Assembly (NCBI RefSeq): GCF_001189245.1
Contig: NZ_LFIQ01000105.1
Coordinates: forward strand, 117,683-181,682
Source of the DNA: Bradyrhizobium pachyrhizi
Lineage (GTDB): Bacteria > Pseudomonadota > Alphaproteobacteria > Rhizobiales > Xanthobacteraceae
Reading direction: 5' to 3'
Length of the DNA stretch: 64,000 nucleotides
The position numbers were made by a program, and so were the translations under genes. The notes under the pieces are model-generated. The model did not search any database. It was not told the DNA's origin and was given only the letters and a program-made list of their open reading frames with translations. This document shows, piece by piece, positions 33,994-41,321 of the stretch. The stretch's first letter is position 1. Every line of letters starts with the position of its first letter.

Positions 33994-35720
33994 CGTGATG
34001 CCTCCGACGGGAATGGAATCTTCGCGCCGGCGGCAAGCCAGTCGTGGTAGCTGCGGAACTTGATCCCGAGCTTGTCGTAATAGACCCTGAGATAGCCATC
34101 GGCGCCGCGCGTCACCGCCGCCGGCATGACCTGCTCGACCTCCTGCGCCATCACGCCGACATAGGCCTTGCTGCTGCCGAGATAGCTGAAGCGGTAGTAG
34201 CCGAGGCCGTTGGCGAGATGTCCCAGCAGTTCGATATCGTGCTTGAGCGCGATGTCGGAGCGTCGTCCACCGCCACCGCCGCCGCGGAAGCCGCCACCTC
34301 CGCCACCTCCGCGGAAGCCGCCTCCGCCGCCGCTGAAGCCACCGCCACCACGGCCGGCAAAACTTGCGCCGCCGCCGCCGCCGCGTGGCATGCTGGCCAT
34401 ACTCGATCGCCCGCGCGCCGATGCCGCCGCAGCTGCCCGTCCGGACGATACGTTCATGGCGCCGCCACGACTGCCACCGCCACGATTCGCCGCAGCCGCG
34501 CGGTTACCGGCAGCGCCGCGGTTGGCGGCCTTTGCGCGATCGCCACCGCCCCTGTTGCCGGCACCCGCGCGGTCGCCGCCCTTGGCGCGATCGCCTGCAC
34601 CTGGACGGTCACCACCCTTCGCACGATCTCCGCCGCGGTCGCCTCCACGGTCTCCAGCGCGATCGCCCGCACGATCTCCGGCGCGATCACCCGCACGGTC
34701 GCCGCCGCGGTCTCCTGCCCGGTCACCTGCGCGATCTGCACCCGGGCGATCGCCGGGATTGAGAACCTGCTGACCGTCACGGCCGCGAAAGTTCATCCGA
34801 TCGCTGGCACCGGCCCGATTGGTGTTGCCGCCGAAGCGCTGCTGGACGTTGCTGTTGTTGTAGCGAACGCCCTGGCGATGCGCCGGATTGTGCTGCCAGC
34901 CATTTGCGATGTTGGTGGTCCGGTGATTGACATAGACGTTGCGATTGCCCCAATTGAAGCCGCCGCCCCAATAATTGCCCCAGCGTCCGATCGCCCAGCC
35001 GGCACCGAAGGCAAGGCCTGCCGCGATCACACCGGCGCCAATATAGGACGGATAGCCGAAATAATACGGCGGATACTCCGCATAGGGCCACGCGCCATAG
35101 ACCGTCGCGGGATCGTAATAGGGCACGTAGACCGTGTTCGGATCGATCTGCTCGATGACGATGACCTGCTTGCTCTCCTGGGTCTGGACGCTGACCTTCT
35201 GCTGCTTGGTCGTCACCAGCTTGTTGTTGGCCTGCGCCTTGCTGCGCAGCCGCTGGATCGCGTCCATGACGTCGGGCTGCTGGGCCAGCACCGCATCGCC
35301 CAGGTTCTTCGTCCAATCGATCTTGTCGCTCATCATCGCGAGCACATCGGCGGTGCTCGCGAGGGCCTTCACGCTGTCATCCCAGGCCTGCTTGTCGACC
35401 TCGGCCTTCAGCGCATCCCCTTTCAGACTCTTGCGCTCCTTGACCCACCGATCGGCCTGCACGACCTCGAGCGGATAGGTCGACGCCGCCAGCACGTTGG
35501 CGAGCAGCGAGTCCGGGTAGAGCGCGATCGGCGCCACCAGGGCCTCCAGCTGTTCCGGCTTCAGGAGCTGATCGGTCGGCTGGGTTGCCGCAGCCGGCTG
35601 GCTAGCCTGGGCGGGCGGGCTGGTCTGGGCGGGCGGCTTGTCAGCCGTTTGCGCGAATGCGGCAACGGACGTCACCGAGACCAGCACAACCGCGAGCAGA
35701 GTCTTGCCCCAACGGACCAT
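33990..35720 (-). CDS. DUF3300 protein with GDR repeats and C-terminal S74-like domain
   Basis: This 576-residue exported protein has three parts. The first is a signal peptide (MVRWGKTLLAVVLVSVTSVA) plus a DUF3300 domain (LEALVAPIALYPDSLLANVLAASTYPLEVV). The second is a low-complexity region of tandem Gly-Asp-Arg-Ala/Gly units, then Gly/Arg. The third is a C-terminal domain of about 85 residues (SDIALKHDIELLG, YVGVMAQEVEQVMPAAV) resembling the endosialidase-type intramolecular chaperone, peptidase S74. The ATG at 35720 follows GGAGG; earlier in-frame starts exist at 35732 and 35741. A perfect FixK-type palindrome is centred 63 bases upstream. Confidence 0.88.
   Translation of the reverse strand: MVRWGKTLLAVVLVSVTSVAAFAQTADKPPAQTSPPAQASQPAAATQPTDQLLKPEQLEALVAPIALYPDSLLANVLAASTYPLEVVQADRWVKERKSLKGDALKAEVDKQAWDDSVKALASTADVLAMMSDKIDWTKNLGDAVLAQQPDVMDAIQRLRSKAQANNKLVTTKQQKVSVQTQESKQVIVIEQIDPNTVYVPYYDPATVYGAWPYAEYPPYYFGYPSYIGAGVIAAGLAFGAGWAIGRWGNYWGGGFNWGNRNVYVNHRTTNIANGWQHNPAHRQGVRYNNSNVQQRFGGNTNRAGASDRMNFRGRDGQQVLNPGDRPGADRAGDRAGDRGGDRAGDRAGDRAGDRAGDRGGDRGGDRAKGGDRPGAGDRAKGGDRAGAGNRGGGDRAKAANRGAAGNRAAAANRGGGSRGGAMNVSSGRAAAAASARGRSSMASMPRGGGGGASFAGRGGGGFSGGGGGFRGGGGGGGFRGGGGGGRRSDIALKHDIELLGHLANGLGYYRFSYLGSSKAYVGVMAQEVEQVMPAAVTRGADGYLRVYYDKLGIKFRSYHDWLAAGAKIPFPSEASR
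34470..34760 (-). repeat. Tandem GDR(A/G)-encoding repeats
   Basis: Within the DUF3300 gene, roughly a dozen 12-base units encode Gly-Asp-Arg-Ala/Gly and grade into Gly-Asn-Arg-rich sequence. Such repeats are prone to length change by slippage. The limits are approximate. Confidence 0.7.
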
Positions 35721-35776
35721 CGCGACCTCCATCGACACCAACGGTCGACAGCATCGGCCACGATCCCCTCCCCTCC

Positions 35777-35790
35777 TTGATCGAGATCAA
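35777..35790 (-). promoter_or_regulatory. FNR/FixK-type box for DUF3300 operon
   Basis: TTGATCGAGATCAA has perfect TTGAT/ATCAA arms. It is centred 63 bases before the ATG at 35720, leaving a leader of about 22 bases. Confidence 0.78.
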
Positions 35791-35807
35791 GGAAACTGTC
35801 CTTCGGC

Positions 35808-37145
35808 TCAGCTTTCGATTTGGCTTCCGGCCTGGCCCGGCTGTCGCGACGCAAGGTGGATGCGGCGGTCGTGAATCAGGTTCTCGAGCCGATGGGCGGC
35901 AACGTTCACCGCCGTAACGGCACGCTCGGCCTTGTCATCCGCGACCGGCTGCTCGCGCTGCGTACGCAGCACCTGATCGATTTCGCGCTCGATCTCTTCG
36001 AGGTCCGACACACGGTTAGCCATCCGAATTCGTCCTGCCAGTGCATAAAGCGTGTCGAGCGCCTCCTTCCGGCTCGGTGTCTCGCTCGAGCGGAGAAACT
36101 TCCACGCCGCCGCGAGCACCGACGCAAGCCCGCCTGCGATCATCGGCGCCAGGAAGATCGCATTGCCCCATTGATCGAGAAAGCTCTCCCTGGTTCCCTC
36201 ATAGACCGCTGCCGCCCCGGGATGCACGGGAATGTAGGCACCTGCATCGGTATCGGGCGTGGCGATCTGGGAGAGCGCCGGCAGTTCGGCGAGCAACTGT
36301 CGCCGCGCGTTCATGATCGACTGAGTCAGGTCGCTGATCACGTCATTCCCAAGCTTCTTCTGTGCCACCAGATAAAACGACGTCTGCAGCGTCGTCAGGT
36401 CATCAGCAGGAATGGGCGGCGAGCCGCGCAGGGTTCCCTTGGGTACGTCGAAGCTTTCATAGGCGCGCTCTTTCTCGGCGATGGCTCCGGCGGACTCGAT
36501 GGCGATCATCACCGGGCCGGCTCGCGTGGTGCGCGCGAAGACATTGCGCAGCAGCGCAAGGTACTTTTCGGTCAAGGGAATGACGAGCAGGATTGCTCGT
36601 ACTTCCTTGGTGTCGAGCGCCCGGCGCGCGTCCGCCGGGGCGAGCGGCTTGAACGTCACGCCCGCGCGCGTCAGATCGTATTCGTCGGTCAGCACCTTGA
36701 TCAGCTTCTGATTGGCTTCGGCACCAATCACCCCGATCGTGGCGCGTTTCAACTCCGCCACGTCAGATATCGCAGCGCCGGGCGGCGCAACCAACAGGAC
36801 GGTGGCATGGGCCAACACGATAACGGCCTGGGCCTGCGAGAGATCACCGACGTCTCCACGGACGACCGCGAGGTCTACCTTTCCGGACGCGAATGCCTTG
36901 GCGGACTCGAGCGGTCCCGGCGTCTGGACCAGGCTGAGCCGGACTGGCGCTTTCGACTGGGCGAACTTTCCTGCGATCGCCGAGACCAGTCTGCCGGCCT
37001 CGCCGTCCAGCGAACCAACCGCGATCGTCAGGGTCGTCGGCCGCTCGTACCAGCGATAGGCGAATAGGCTCGCGCCTCCAACCAAAAGCACAAGCCCGGC
37101 CACCAGGGCGATGCGCAATGACCTCGGCAACCTGCTGGGATCCAC
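35808..37145 (-). CDS. TAXI-family TRAP-type substrate-binding protein, membrane anchored
   Basis: This 445-residue protein (GTG start) has an N-terminal membrane segment (IALVAGLVLLVGGASLFAY) and a TAXI-type periplasmic binding domain (TLTIAVGSLDGEAGRLVSAIA through the AYIPVHPGAAAVYEG region). A second membrane helix near residue 330 (IFLAPMIAGGLASVLAAAW) leads to a helical cytoplasmic tail. Canonical TRAP membrane genes are absent nearby, so it may be a sensor or scaffold rather than part of an importer. It lies at the end of the unit with the HlyD-type gene. Confidence 0.85.
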   Translation of the reverse strand: MDPSRLPRSLRIALVAGLVLLVGGASLFAYRWYERPTTLTIAVGSLDGEAGRLVSAIAGKFAQSKAPVRLSLVQTPGPLESAKAFASGKVDLAVVRGDVGDLSQAQAVIVLAHATVLLVAPPGAAISDVAELKRATIGVIGAEANQKLIKVLTDEYDLTRAGVTFKPLAPADARRALDTKEVRAILLVIPLTEKYLALLRNVFARTTRAGPVMIAIESAGAIAEKERAYESFDVPKGTLRGSPPIPADDLTTLQTSFYLVAQKKLGNDVISDLTQSIMNARRQLLAELPALSQIATPDTDAGAYIPVHPGAAAVYEGTRESFLDQWGNAIFLAPMIAGGLASVLAAAWKFLRSSETPSRKEALDTLYALAGRIRMANRVSDLEEIEREIDQVLRTQREQPVADDKAERAVTAVNVAAHRLENLIHDRRIHLASRQPGQAGSQIES

Positions 37146-37218
37146 GGCGCGCTACCCAATCGGTCCGGCGTCAGCTGACAACGGTCCGGCGGCGCTGAGC
37201 CAGTGCGGGGACCGGACG

Positions 37219-37632
37219 CTAGATCTTGCAACGATGATAGTTGACCTCCATCCCATCGATGCCCGGGAACTGGCGCGTAATGGTATCGTCGTCGACGGCC
37301 TTAAGGAAGAACTGCACATTGGATACCATGATTCCGGACGCACAGCCGACGATGATGTTGATGGTCTGGCCGTCGTCCTTGCGCGATTTGATCTTGCAGT
37401 TCTCGAACTTGCTCCGGAGGCGATCGGGCTCGGCGATGAATCCGCCGCCATAGACGCCTCAGAAGTTCGTGAAGGTCAGCTGGTTCGCCCTGCCCTTGTG
37501 GGCGAACACTTTTCGGCATTGCTCGGCGCTCGTGGCCCAGGCACCCGTGAGATCGAAAGCGTGCGCGTAACCCGGCAATCCGAAGATCATGCCCGTCGCC
37601 ACGATTGCGCGAAACTTGCAGTTCGGTTTCAT
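37219..37632 (-). pseudogene. Secreted hypothetical protein with in-frame TGA
   Basis: From the ATG at 37632 (behind GGGAGACGG) a 137-codon secreted protein can be read with a signal peptide (MIFGLPGYAHA), but codon 58 is TGA (37459-37461). Reading through, the frame continues coherently (GVYGGGFIAEPDRLRSKFENC, later GMEVNYHRCKI) to a TAG at 37219. A TGG-to-TGA change is the simplest cause. Selenocysteine is unlikely: no known selenoprotein resembles it, and the nearby formate dehydrogenase uses Cys. It is either a fresh pseudogene or a sequencing error. Confidence 0.6.
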
Positions 37633-37656
37633 ATGCCGTCTCCCTGTTCGCGCCCG

Positions 37657-38889
37657 TCAGTGACCGCTTAACACCAGCGTCTTGATCGGCAGCAGCAGAG
37701 CTTGAATCCGAAGCAGCAAGGCATGAACAAGTGCAGTCGCGTCGACGGCGTGCAGGGCAAAGCCTTTCAACGTGCCGGTTTTCGGATCGGAAATCTCGTC
37801 ATGGTTGCTGGTGTACGCATTGACGATGCAACTGCTGCCCGGTGTCACGCCGTCAAGGCCGCCCTTGTAAAGCGGCTCCAGGAACACGAGGATCGAACCT
37901 GGCTTTTGCAGGCTCTGCGGGTCGATCAACAGCTCGGTGGCCCGAAACTGGCCGGCGGCGATGAAATCCTGCACGCTGGTGACGACCAGCGGAATGATCA
38001 CCCAGGGTTTCGACATGCAGGTGGCTTCCGCGACCATGCCAGGCTTCATCACCTGGGCCTCGATCTGCCCGAATCCCGCCTGCAACTTGTTGCGGCCCGC
38101 TTCGTCCGGTATCAGGATTCCGGCCGGCCGCATGATCTGGGCGACGAGGTCCCCGGGGCGAACGAGGAATTGCTCGACGCGGCCATTGACGCCGGCACGG
38201 ACGAAGGTCTTGTCGAGATCCACTTGCGCCTGCGCCCGCGCGGCCTCGGCGCTCGCCTTCTCGGCCGGCAACAGCGTGGAGACCCGCAACGTCGCCGATT
38301 CCTTGACGGCGCTGGCGGCATCGACGCCGGACTGCCGCTGATCAACCAGCACCTGCAGCTTCTCGATGTCACGTTGCGGCACGATGCCGGGATTGCGGCG
38401 CTGCAACTCGCTCTTCACCTCCAGCTCGTCCTTGGCCTGCTGCAAGGAGGCTTTCGCCTCCCCGATCTGAGCGTCCGCCTTGACGACGTCGGCCTGCGCC
38501 GCGATCAACGACGCATCGACCTCGGCGATCTTTCGCTTGGCGGTCTCGAGCGCGGCCTCCTGCTTCGAACTGTCGAGCCGGAACAGAACGTCGCCCTTCT
38601 TCACCGGCGCGGTGAAGTCGACATTGACCTCGACGACACGACCGGAGCCTTCGGGCAGGATCGGCACGGTCCTGAAGTAGATCGCCGCGGAGGTTGTCGA
38701 AGGATGAAAGTAGAAGATCATCGTGATCAGCGAAATCGTGAGCATCAGGCAGCCGGTGATCCCCCATCTCAGTTCGTACCAGACAGAGAAGAACGTGATC
38801 TCCTTGCCGAACCGCTTGCCTTGCCGATAGCGGCGGTAGAGGTAATCCGGCAGGATCGTCACCAGCGAGCAGATCATCAGCTCAAGCAT
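37657..38889 (-). CDS. HlyD/EmrA-type membrane fusion protein
   Basis: This 410-residue periplasmic adaptor is anchored by an N-terminal helix (CLMLTISLITMIFYF). A split barrel-sandwich domain (VPILPEGSGRVVEVNVDFTAPVKKGDVLFRLD and the matching half near TFVRAGVNGRVEQFLVRPGD) flanks a long coiled coil. Adaptors of this kind pair with an inner-membrane pump, but none is adjacent. The partner may be the 145-residue membrane protein upstream, whose stop overlaps this ATG by eight bases, an arrangement like YiaW-YiaV pairs in enterobacteria. Confidence 0.9.
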   Translation of the reverse strand: MLELMICSLVTILPDYLYRRYRQGKRFGKEITFFSVWYELRWGITGCLMLTISLITMIFYFHPSTTSAAIYFRTVPILPEGSGRVVEVNVDFTAPVKKGDVLFRLDSSKQEAALETAKRKIAEVDASLIAAQADVVKADAQIGEAKASLQQAKDELEVKSELQRRNPGIVPQRDIEKLQVLVDQRQSGVDAASAVKESATLRVSTLLPAEKASAEAARAQAQVDLDKTFVRAGVNGRVEQFLVRPGDLVAQIMRPAGILIPDEAGRNKLQAGFGQIEAQVMKPGMVAEATCMSKPWVIIPLVVTSVQDFIAAGQFRATELLIDPQSLQKPGSILVFLEPLYKGGLDGVTPGSSCIVNAYTSNHDEISDPKTGTLKGFALHAVDATALVHALLLRIQALLLPIKTLVLSGH

Positions 38890-39319
38890 GGTTGTGCACC
38901 TCTTGCTTGGCGGGCGTCCGGACGTCGGGACCGCCGCCAGGTACGGATTCAGCTTCCGGTTCGGCAGCGCCCGGCGTGGCGTCTGCTATGCGCTCGACGG
39001 AATCGGCGATGCTGCGCATCGGCGTGCCGAAATCCGGCAGATCGATGAGTGCCAGCAACAGGCCGGCGACCCAGAAGATATGCATGTGAGTGAAAAGCGA
39101 TATCAGCCCGAGGACGGCGACGATCTCAAACTGAAGTTTCTGGCTCTTGTGCGCCATGCGCTCCGGCAGGCTGTGCAGCTTCCAGTACAGAGTGCCAACC
39201 CACAAGACCGTGGCTACGAGGAAAATGCCCATCACCACCATCAGGGCGTCCGACCCATCGGCGCCGGGAATGAAAAACGGCAGATGATGGGGGGCTGCCG
39301 GATGCATCTGTTCGCTCAA
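38882..39319 (-). CDS. Small inner-membrane protein paired with HlyD-type gene
   Basis: This 145-residue protein has three hydrophobic segments (ALMVVMGIFLVATVLWVGTL, EIVAVLGLISLFTHMHIFW and VAGLLLALIDLPDF) and a hydrophilic C-terminal tail. The likely start is a TTG at 39319, behind GGGAG with good spacing; an ATG four codons on is possible. It overlaps the HlyD-type gene by eight bases and is probably its membrane partner. A FixK-type box is centred 80 bases upstream, shared with the divergent gene. Confidence 0.78.
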   Translation of the reverse strand: MSEQMHPAAPHHLPFFIPGADGSDALMVVMGIFLVATVLWVGTLYWKLHSLPERMAHKSQKLQFEIVAVLGLISLFTHMHIFWVAGLLLALIDLPDFGTPMRSIADSVERIADATPGAAEPEAESVPGGGPDVRTPAKQEVHNHA

Positions 39320-39392
39320 GCCAAGTCTCCCGGTCGCAATAACACCGCAGGCGAATCTTGATTGACACTGCTGACGATCCTATCGCGCTTGC

Positions 39393-39406
39393 TTGATCTG
39401 GATCAA
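39393..39406. promoter_or_regulatory. FNR/FixK-type box between divergent operons
   Basis: TTGATCTGGATCAA is centred about 80 bases from the start at 39319 (-) and 77 bases from the ATG at 39476 (+). One symmetric site could activate both directions. Confidence 0.75.
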
Positions 39407-39475
39407 GGAAGCCGGTCGGCTCATCCCTACCGTTCCGGGGGCAAGGTGGAAGATCGGGCTTAGGAGTCCCCAGCC

Positions 39476-39931
39476 ATGCGAGACAAAATCGATGACCTGA
39501 TCCCGAAGGCGCACGAGATCCAGAAGCAGGCAGCGCTGAAGGAAGCGGAGAAAGCCGAGGAGCACGCCAAGCGTGCGGCCGCTATCGAAGCCGAGAAGCG
39601 AGCGTTGATCGAGCGGCTGAGCAAGCCCTCCGGACTCAGCGAGGACGAGAAGGTCAAGCTGGCGTCGACGGTGATTCAGCGGGCGGTGCGCAACGGGCTG
39701 AGCGAAGTGCAGGTCTATCGCTTCCCCAATACGCTGTGCACCGACAAGGGGCGAGCCATCAATCAGATGGAGTCCGGCTGGGAGAAGACGCTGACGGGTA
39801 TCCCCAGGGAAATATATCAGCTTTGGGCTGACTACCTGCAGCCGCGCGGCTACCGCATCCGCTATCAGATCGTCGATTACCCCGGCGGCATGCCCGGCGA
39901 CATCGGCATTGTCATTGCCTGGGGTGATTAG
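39476..39931 (+). CDS. Hypothetical protein, 151 aa, ahead of ppk2
   Basis: This soluble protein begins with a charged coiled-coil segment (ALKEAEKAEEHAKRAAAIEA) and ends in a compact domain (GYRIRYQIVDYPGGMPGDIGIVIAWGD). I recall related proteins in Bradyrhizobium but no function. The ATG follows TAGGAG. It is 22 bases before ppk2 and shares its FixK-type box, so it may act with polyphosphate metabolism. That is inference from linkage. Confidence 0.82.
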   Translation: MRDKIDDLIPKAHEIQKQAALKEAEKAEEHAKRAAAIEAEKRALIERLSKPSGLSEDEKVKLASTVIQRAVRNGLSEVQVYRFPNTLCTDKGRAINQMESGWEKTLTGIPREIYQLWADYLQPRGYRIRYQIVDYPGGMPGDIGIVIAWGD

Positions 39932-39953
39932 TTGAAACGATGGACGGATATCC

Positions 39954-40754
39954 ATGGCGAAAGACAAGCCGACTGGGAAGATGAAGCGCAAGGACTACGA
40001 GGAAGAGCTGCAGAAGCTGCAGGCCCAGCTCTGCCAGCTCCAGGATTGGGTGCAGGCGAACAAGCTCAGGGTCATCATCTTGTTCGAGGGACGCGATGCG
40101 GCCGGCAAAGGCGGAACGATCAAGGCCTTGACCGAGAAGGTCAGCCCGCGCGTGTTTCGCGTAGTCGCCCTGCCCGCGCCCTCGGATCGTGAGAAGTCTC
40201 AACTTTTCATCCAGCGCTACATGCAGCAGTTTCCGGCGGCCGGCGAGATCGTGATCTTCGATCGCAGCTGGTACAATCGCGCGGGCGTCGAATATGTGAT
40301 GGGGTTCTGCACGCCGGCGGAGCACAAGCGGTTTCTCTCGCTCTGCCCGCAGATGGAGCAATACATCATCGAGGGCGGCATCATCCTGATCAAGCTGTGG
40401 CTCGAGGTCGGGATGGATGAGCAGGAGCGCCGCTTCAGGGCCCGGATCGACGATCCGATGCGGCAGTGGAAGCTGAGCCCGATGGACACGGAATCCTACC
40501 GCCGCTGGTACGATTACTCCCGCGCGCGCGACCTGATGTTCAAGGCGACGAGCTCGGAGCACGCGCCCTGGAACGTCATCCGTTCCGACGACAAGCGGCG
40601 GGCGCGGCTGAACTGCATTTCGTTCCTGCTCAAAACAATCCCTCACGGACGGGTCAGGCGCGACAAGGTCAAGCTCCCCAAGCGCTCCAACAAGGGGCGC
40701 TACAATGATCAGGCCGGACTGCGCGGAATGAAGTTCGTCGAGGAACGCTACTAG
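39954..40754 (+). CDS. ppk2: Polyphosphate kinase 2
   Basis: This 266-residue class I PPK2 transfers phosphate between polyphosphate and nucleoside diphosphates. Walker A GRDAAGKGG, Walker B and lid residues FDRSWYNRAGVE, and KLWLEVGMDEQERRF are intact and the length is normal. It would regenerate ATP or GTP from polyphosphate when respiration is limited. It is second in a two-gene unit and ends in a strong hairpin that starts at its stop codon. Confidence 0.96.
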   Translation: MAKDKPTGKMKRKDYEEELQKLQAQLCQLQDWVQANKLRVIILFEGRDAAGKGGTIKALTEKVSPRVFRVVALPAPSDREKSQLFIQRYMQQFPAAGEIVIFDRSWYNRAGVEYVMGFCTPAEHKRFLSLCPQMEQYIIEGGIILIKLWLEVGMDEQERRFRARIDDPMRQWKLSPMDTESYRRWYDYSRARDLMFKATSSEHAPWNVIRSDDKRRARLNCISFLLKTIPHGRVRRDKVKLPKRSNKGRYNDQAGLRGMKFVEERY

Positions 40755-40789
40755 AGGTCCAGGCCGCGAAGGGCGCGGCCTGGACCTCT
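40753..40789 (+). terminator. Long terminator hairpin overlapping ppk2 stop
   Basis: Two 16-base arms, AGAGGTCCAGGCCGCG and its perfect complement, flank AAGGG. The left arm includes the last two bases of the TAG stop. It separates convergent genes, and a short T-run (ATTTC) follows nine bases later. Confidence 0.78.
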
Positions 40790-40795
40790 CCGGAC

Positions 40796-41233
40796 CTATT
40801 TCAAACGGATGGAAACCCCGCCCACGGCGGCCGAGACTTCGGCGCCCACCTTCGGACCGCTGAGCTGCAGGATCACGCCATTGGCGTTCTGCAGTTGCAC
40901 GCCGCCGGCGCCCGCGGCGATCGCCCCACCGGCGCCTGCGGCACTGTAGGAACCTTCGATCGAGGCAGGCCCTCTGAGATTGAGGGCGCGCCCGACCAGT
41001 TTGGTGGTCGAAGCGCCGATCGTGAAGCCGACGCTCATGCCCGACACCGTGAACGGATAGTGCTTGCCGCGCAGCGTCAACACGCCCTCGCCGCCTCCGA
41101 CACCAACGATGAATCCACCCTTGGTGAAGATGACGGCGACCGAGCCGGTTTCAGCCAGTGACGGCGCGCTGAAGCCGGCCACTCCAATCGTCAGCATAGC
41201 AAGAGCTCCAATCAAACTCACTTTTCTCATCAT
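40796..41233 (-). CDS. EipA/DUF1134-like secreted protein, copy 2
   Basis: This 145-residue exported protein has a signal peptide (VSLIGALAMLTIGVAGFSAPSLA) and the same Gly-rich strands as its paralogue at 32609-33043: VGVGGGEGVLTLRGKHYPF, EGSYSAAGAGGAIAAGAGG and VQLQNANGVILQLSGPKVG. Two copies in one island, each behind a FixK-boxed operon, suggest a shared envelope role under the same stress. The ATG at 41233 follows GGAGGG. It is 88 bases after the decarboxylase stop. Confidence 0.75.
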   Translation of the reverse strand: MMRKVSLIGALAMLTIGVAGFSAPSLAETGSVAVIFTKGGFIVGVGGGEGVLTLRGKHYPFTVSGMSVGFTIGASTTKLVGRALNLRGPASIEGSYSAAGAGGAIAAGAGGVQLQNANGVILQLSGPKVGAEVSAAVGGVSIRLK

Positions 41234-41321
41234 GTCCCTCCAGGAACCGGTTGCGTTACGCCTTGTTGCGCAAGACTCATCGCCGCAAGAATGCGAAGAC
41301 GCCTTGCGGAATCTCCCTCGT

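Noticed and set aside
34044..35780. 578-codon open frame on + opposite the DUF3300 gene
   Set aside because: It is generated by the GC-rich repeats; the minus strand has signal peptide, ribosome site and known domains.
37459..37461. TGA read as selenocysteine
   Set aside because: No known selenoprotein context, no clear SECIS-like hairpin noticed after it, and the formate dehydrogenase here uses Cys.
41264..41274. TTGTTGCGCAA as a FixK-type box before the second EipA-like gene
   Set aside because: The half-sites are three bases too close for the 14-base pattern.
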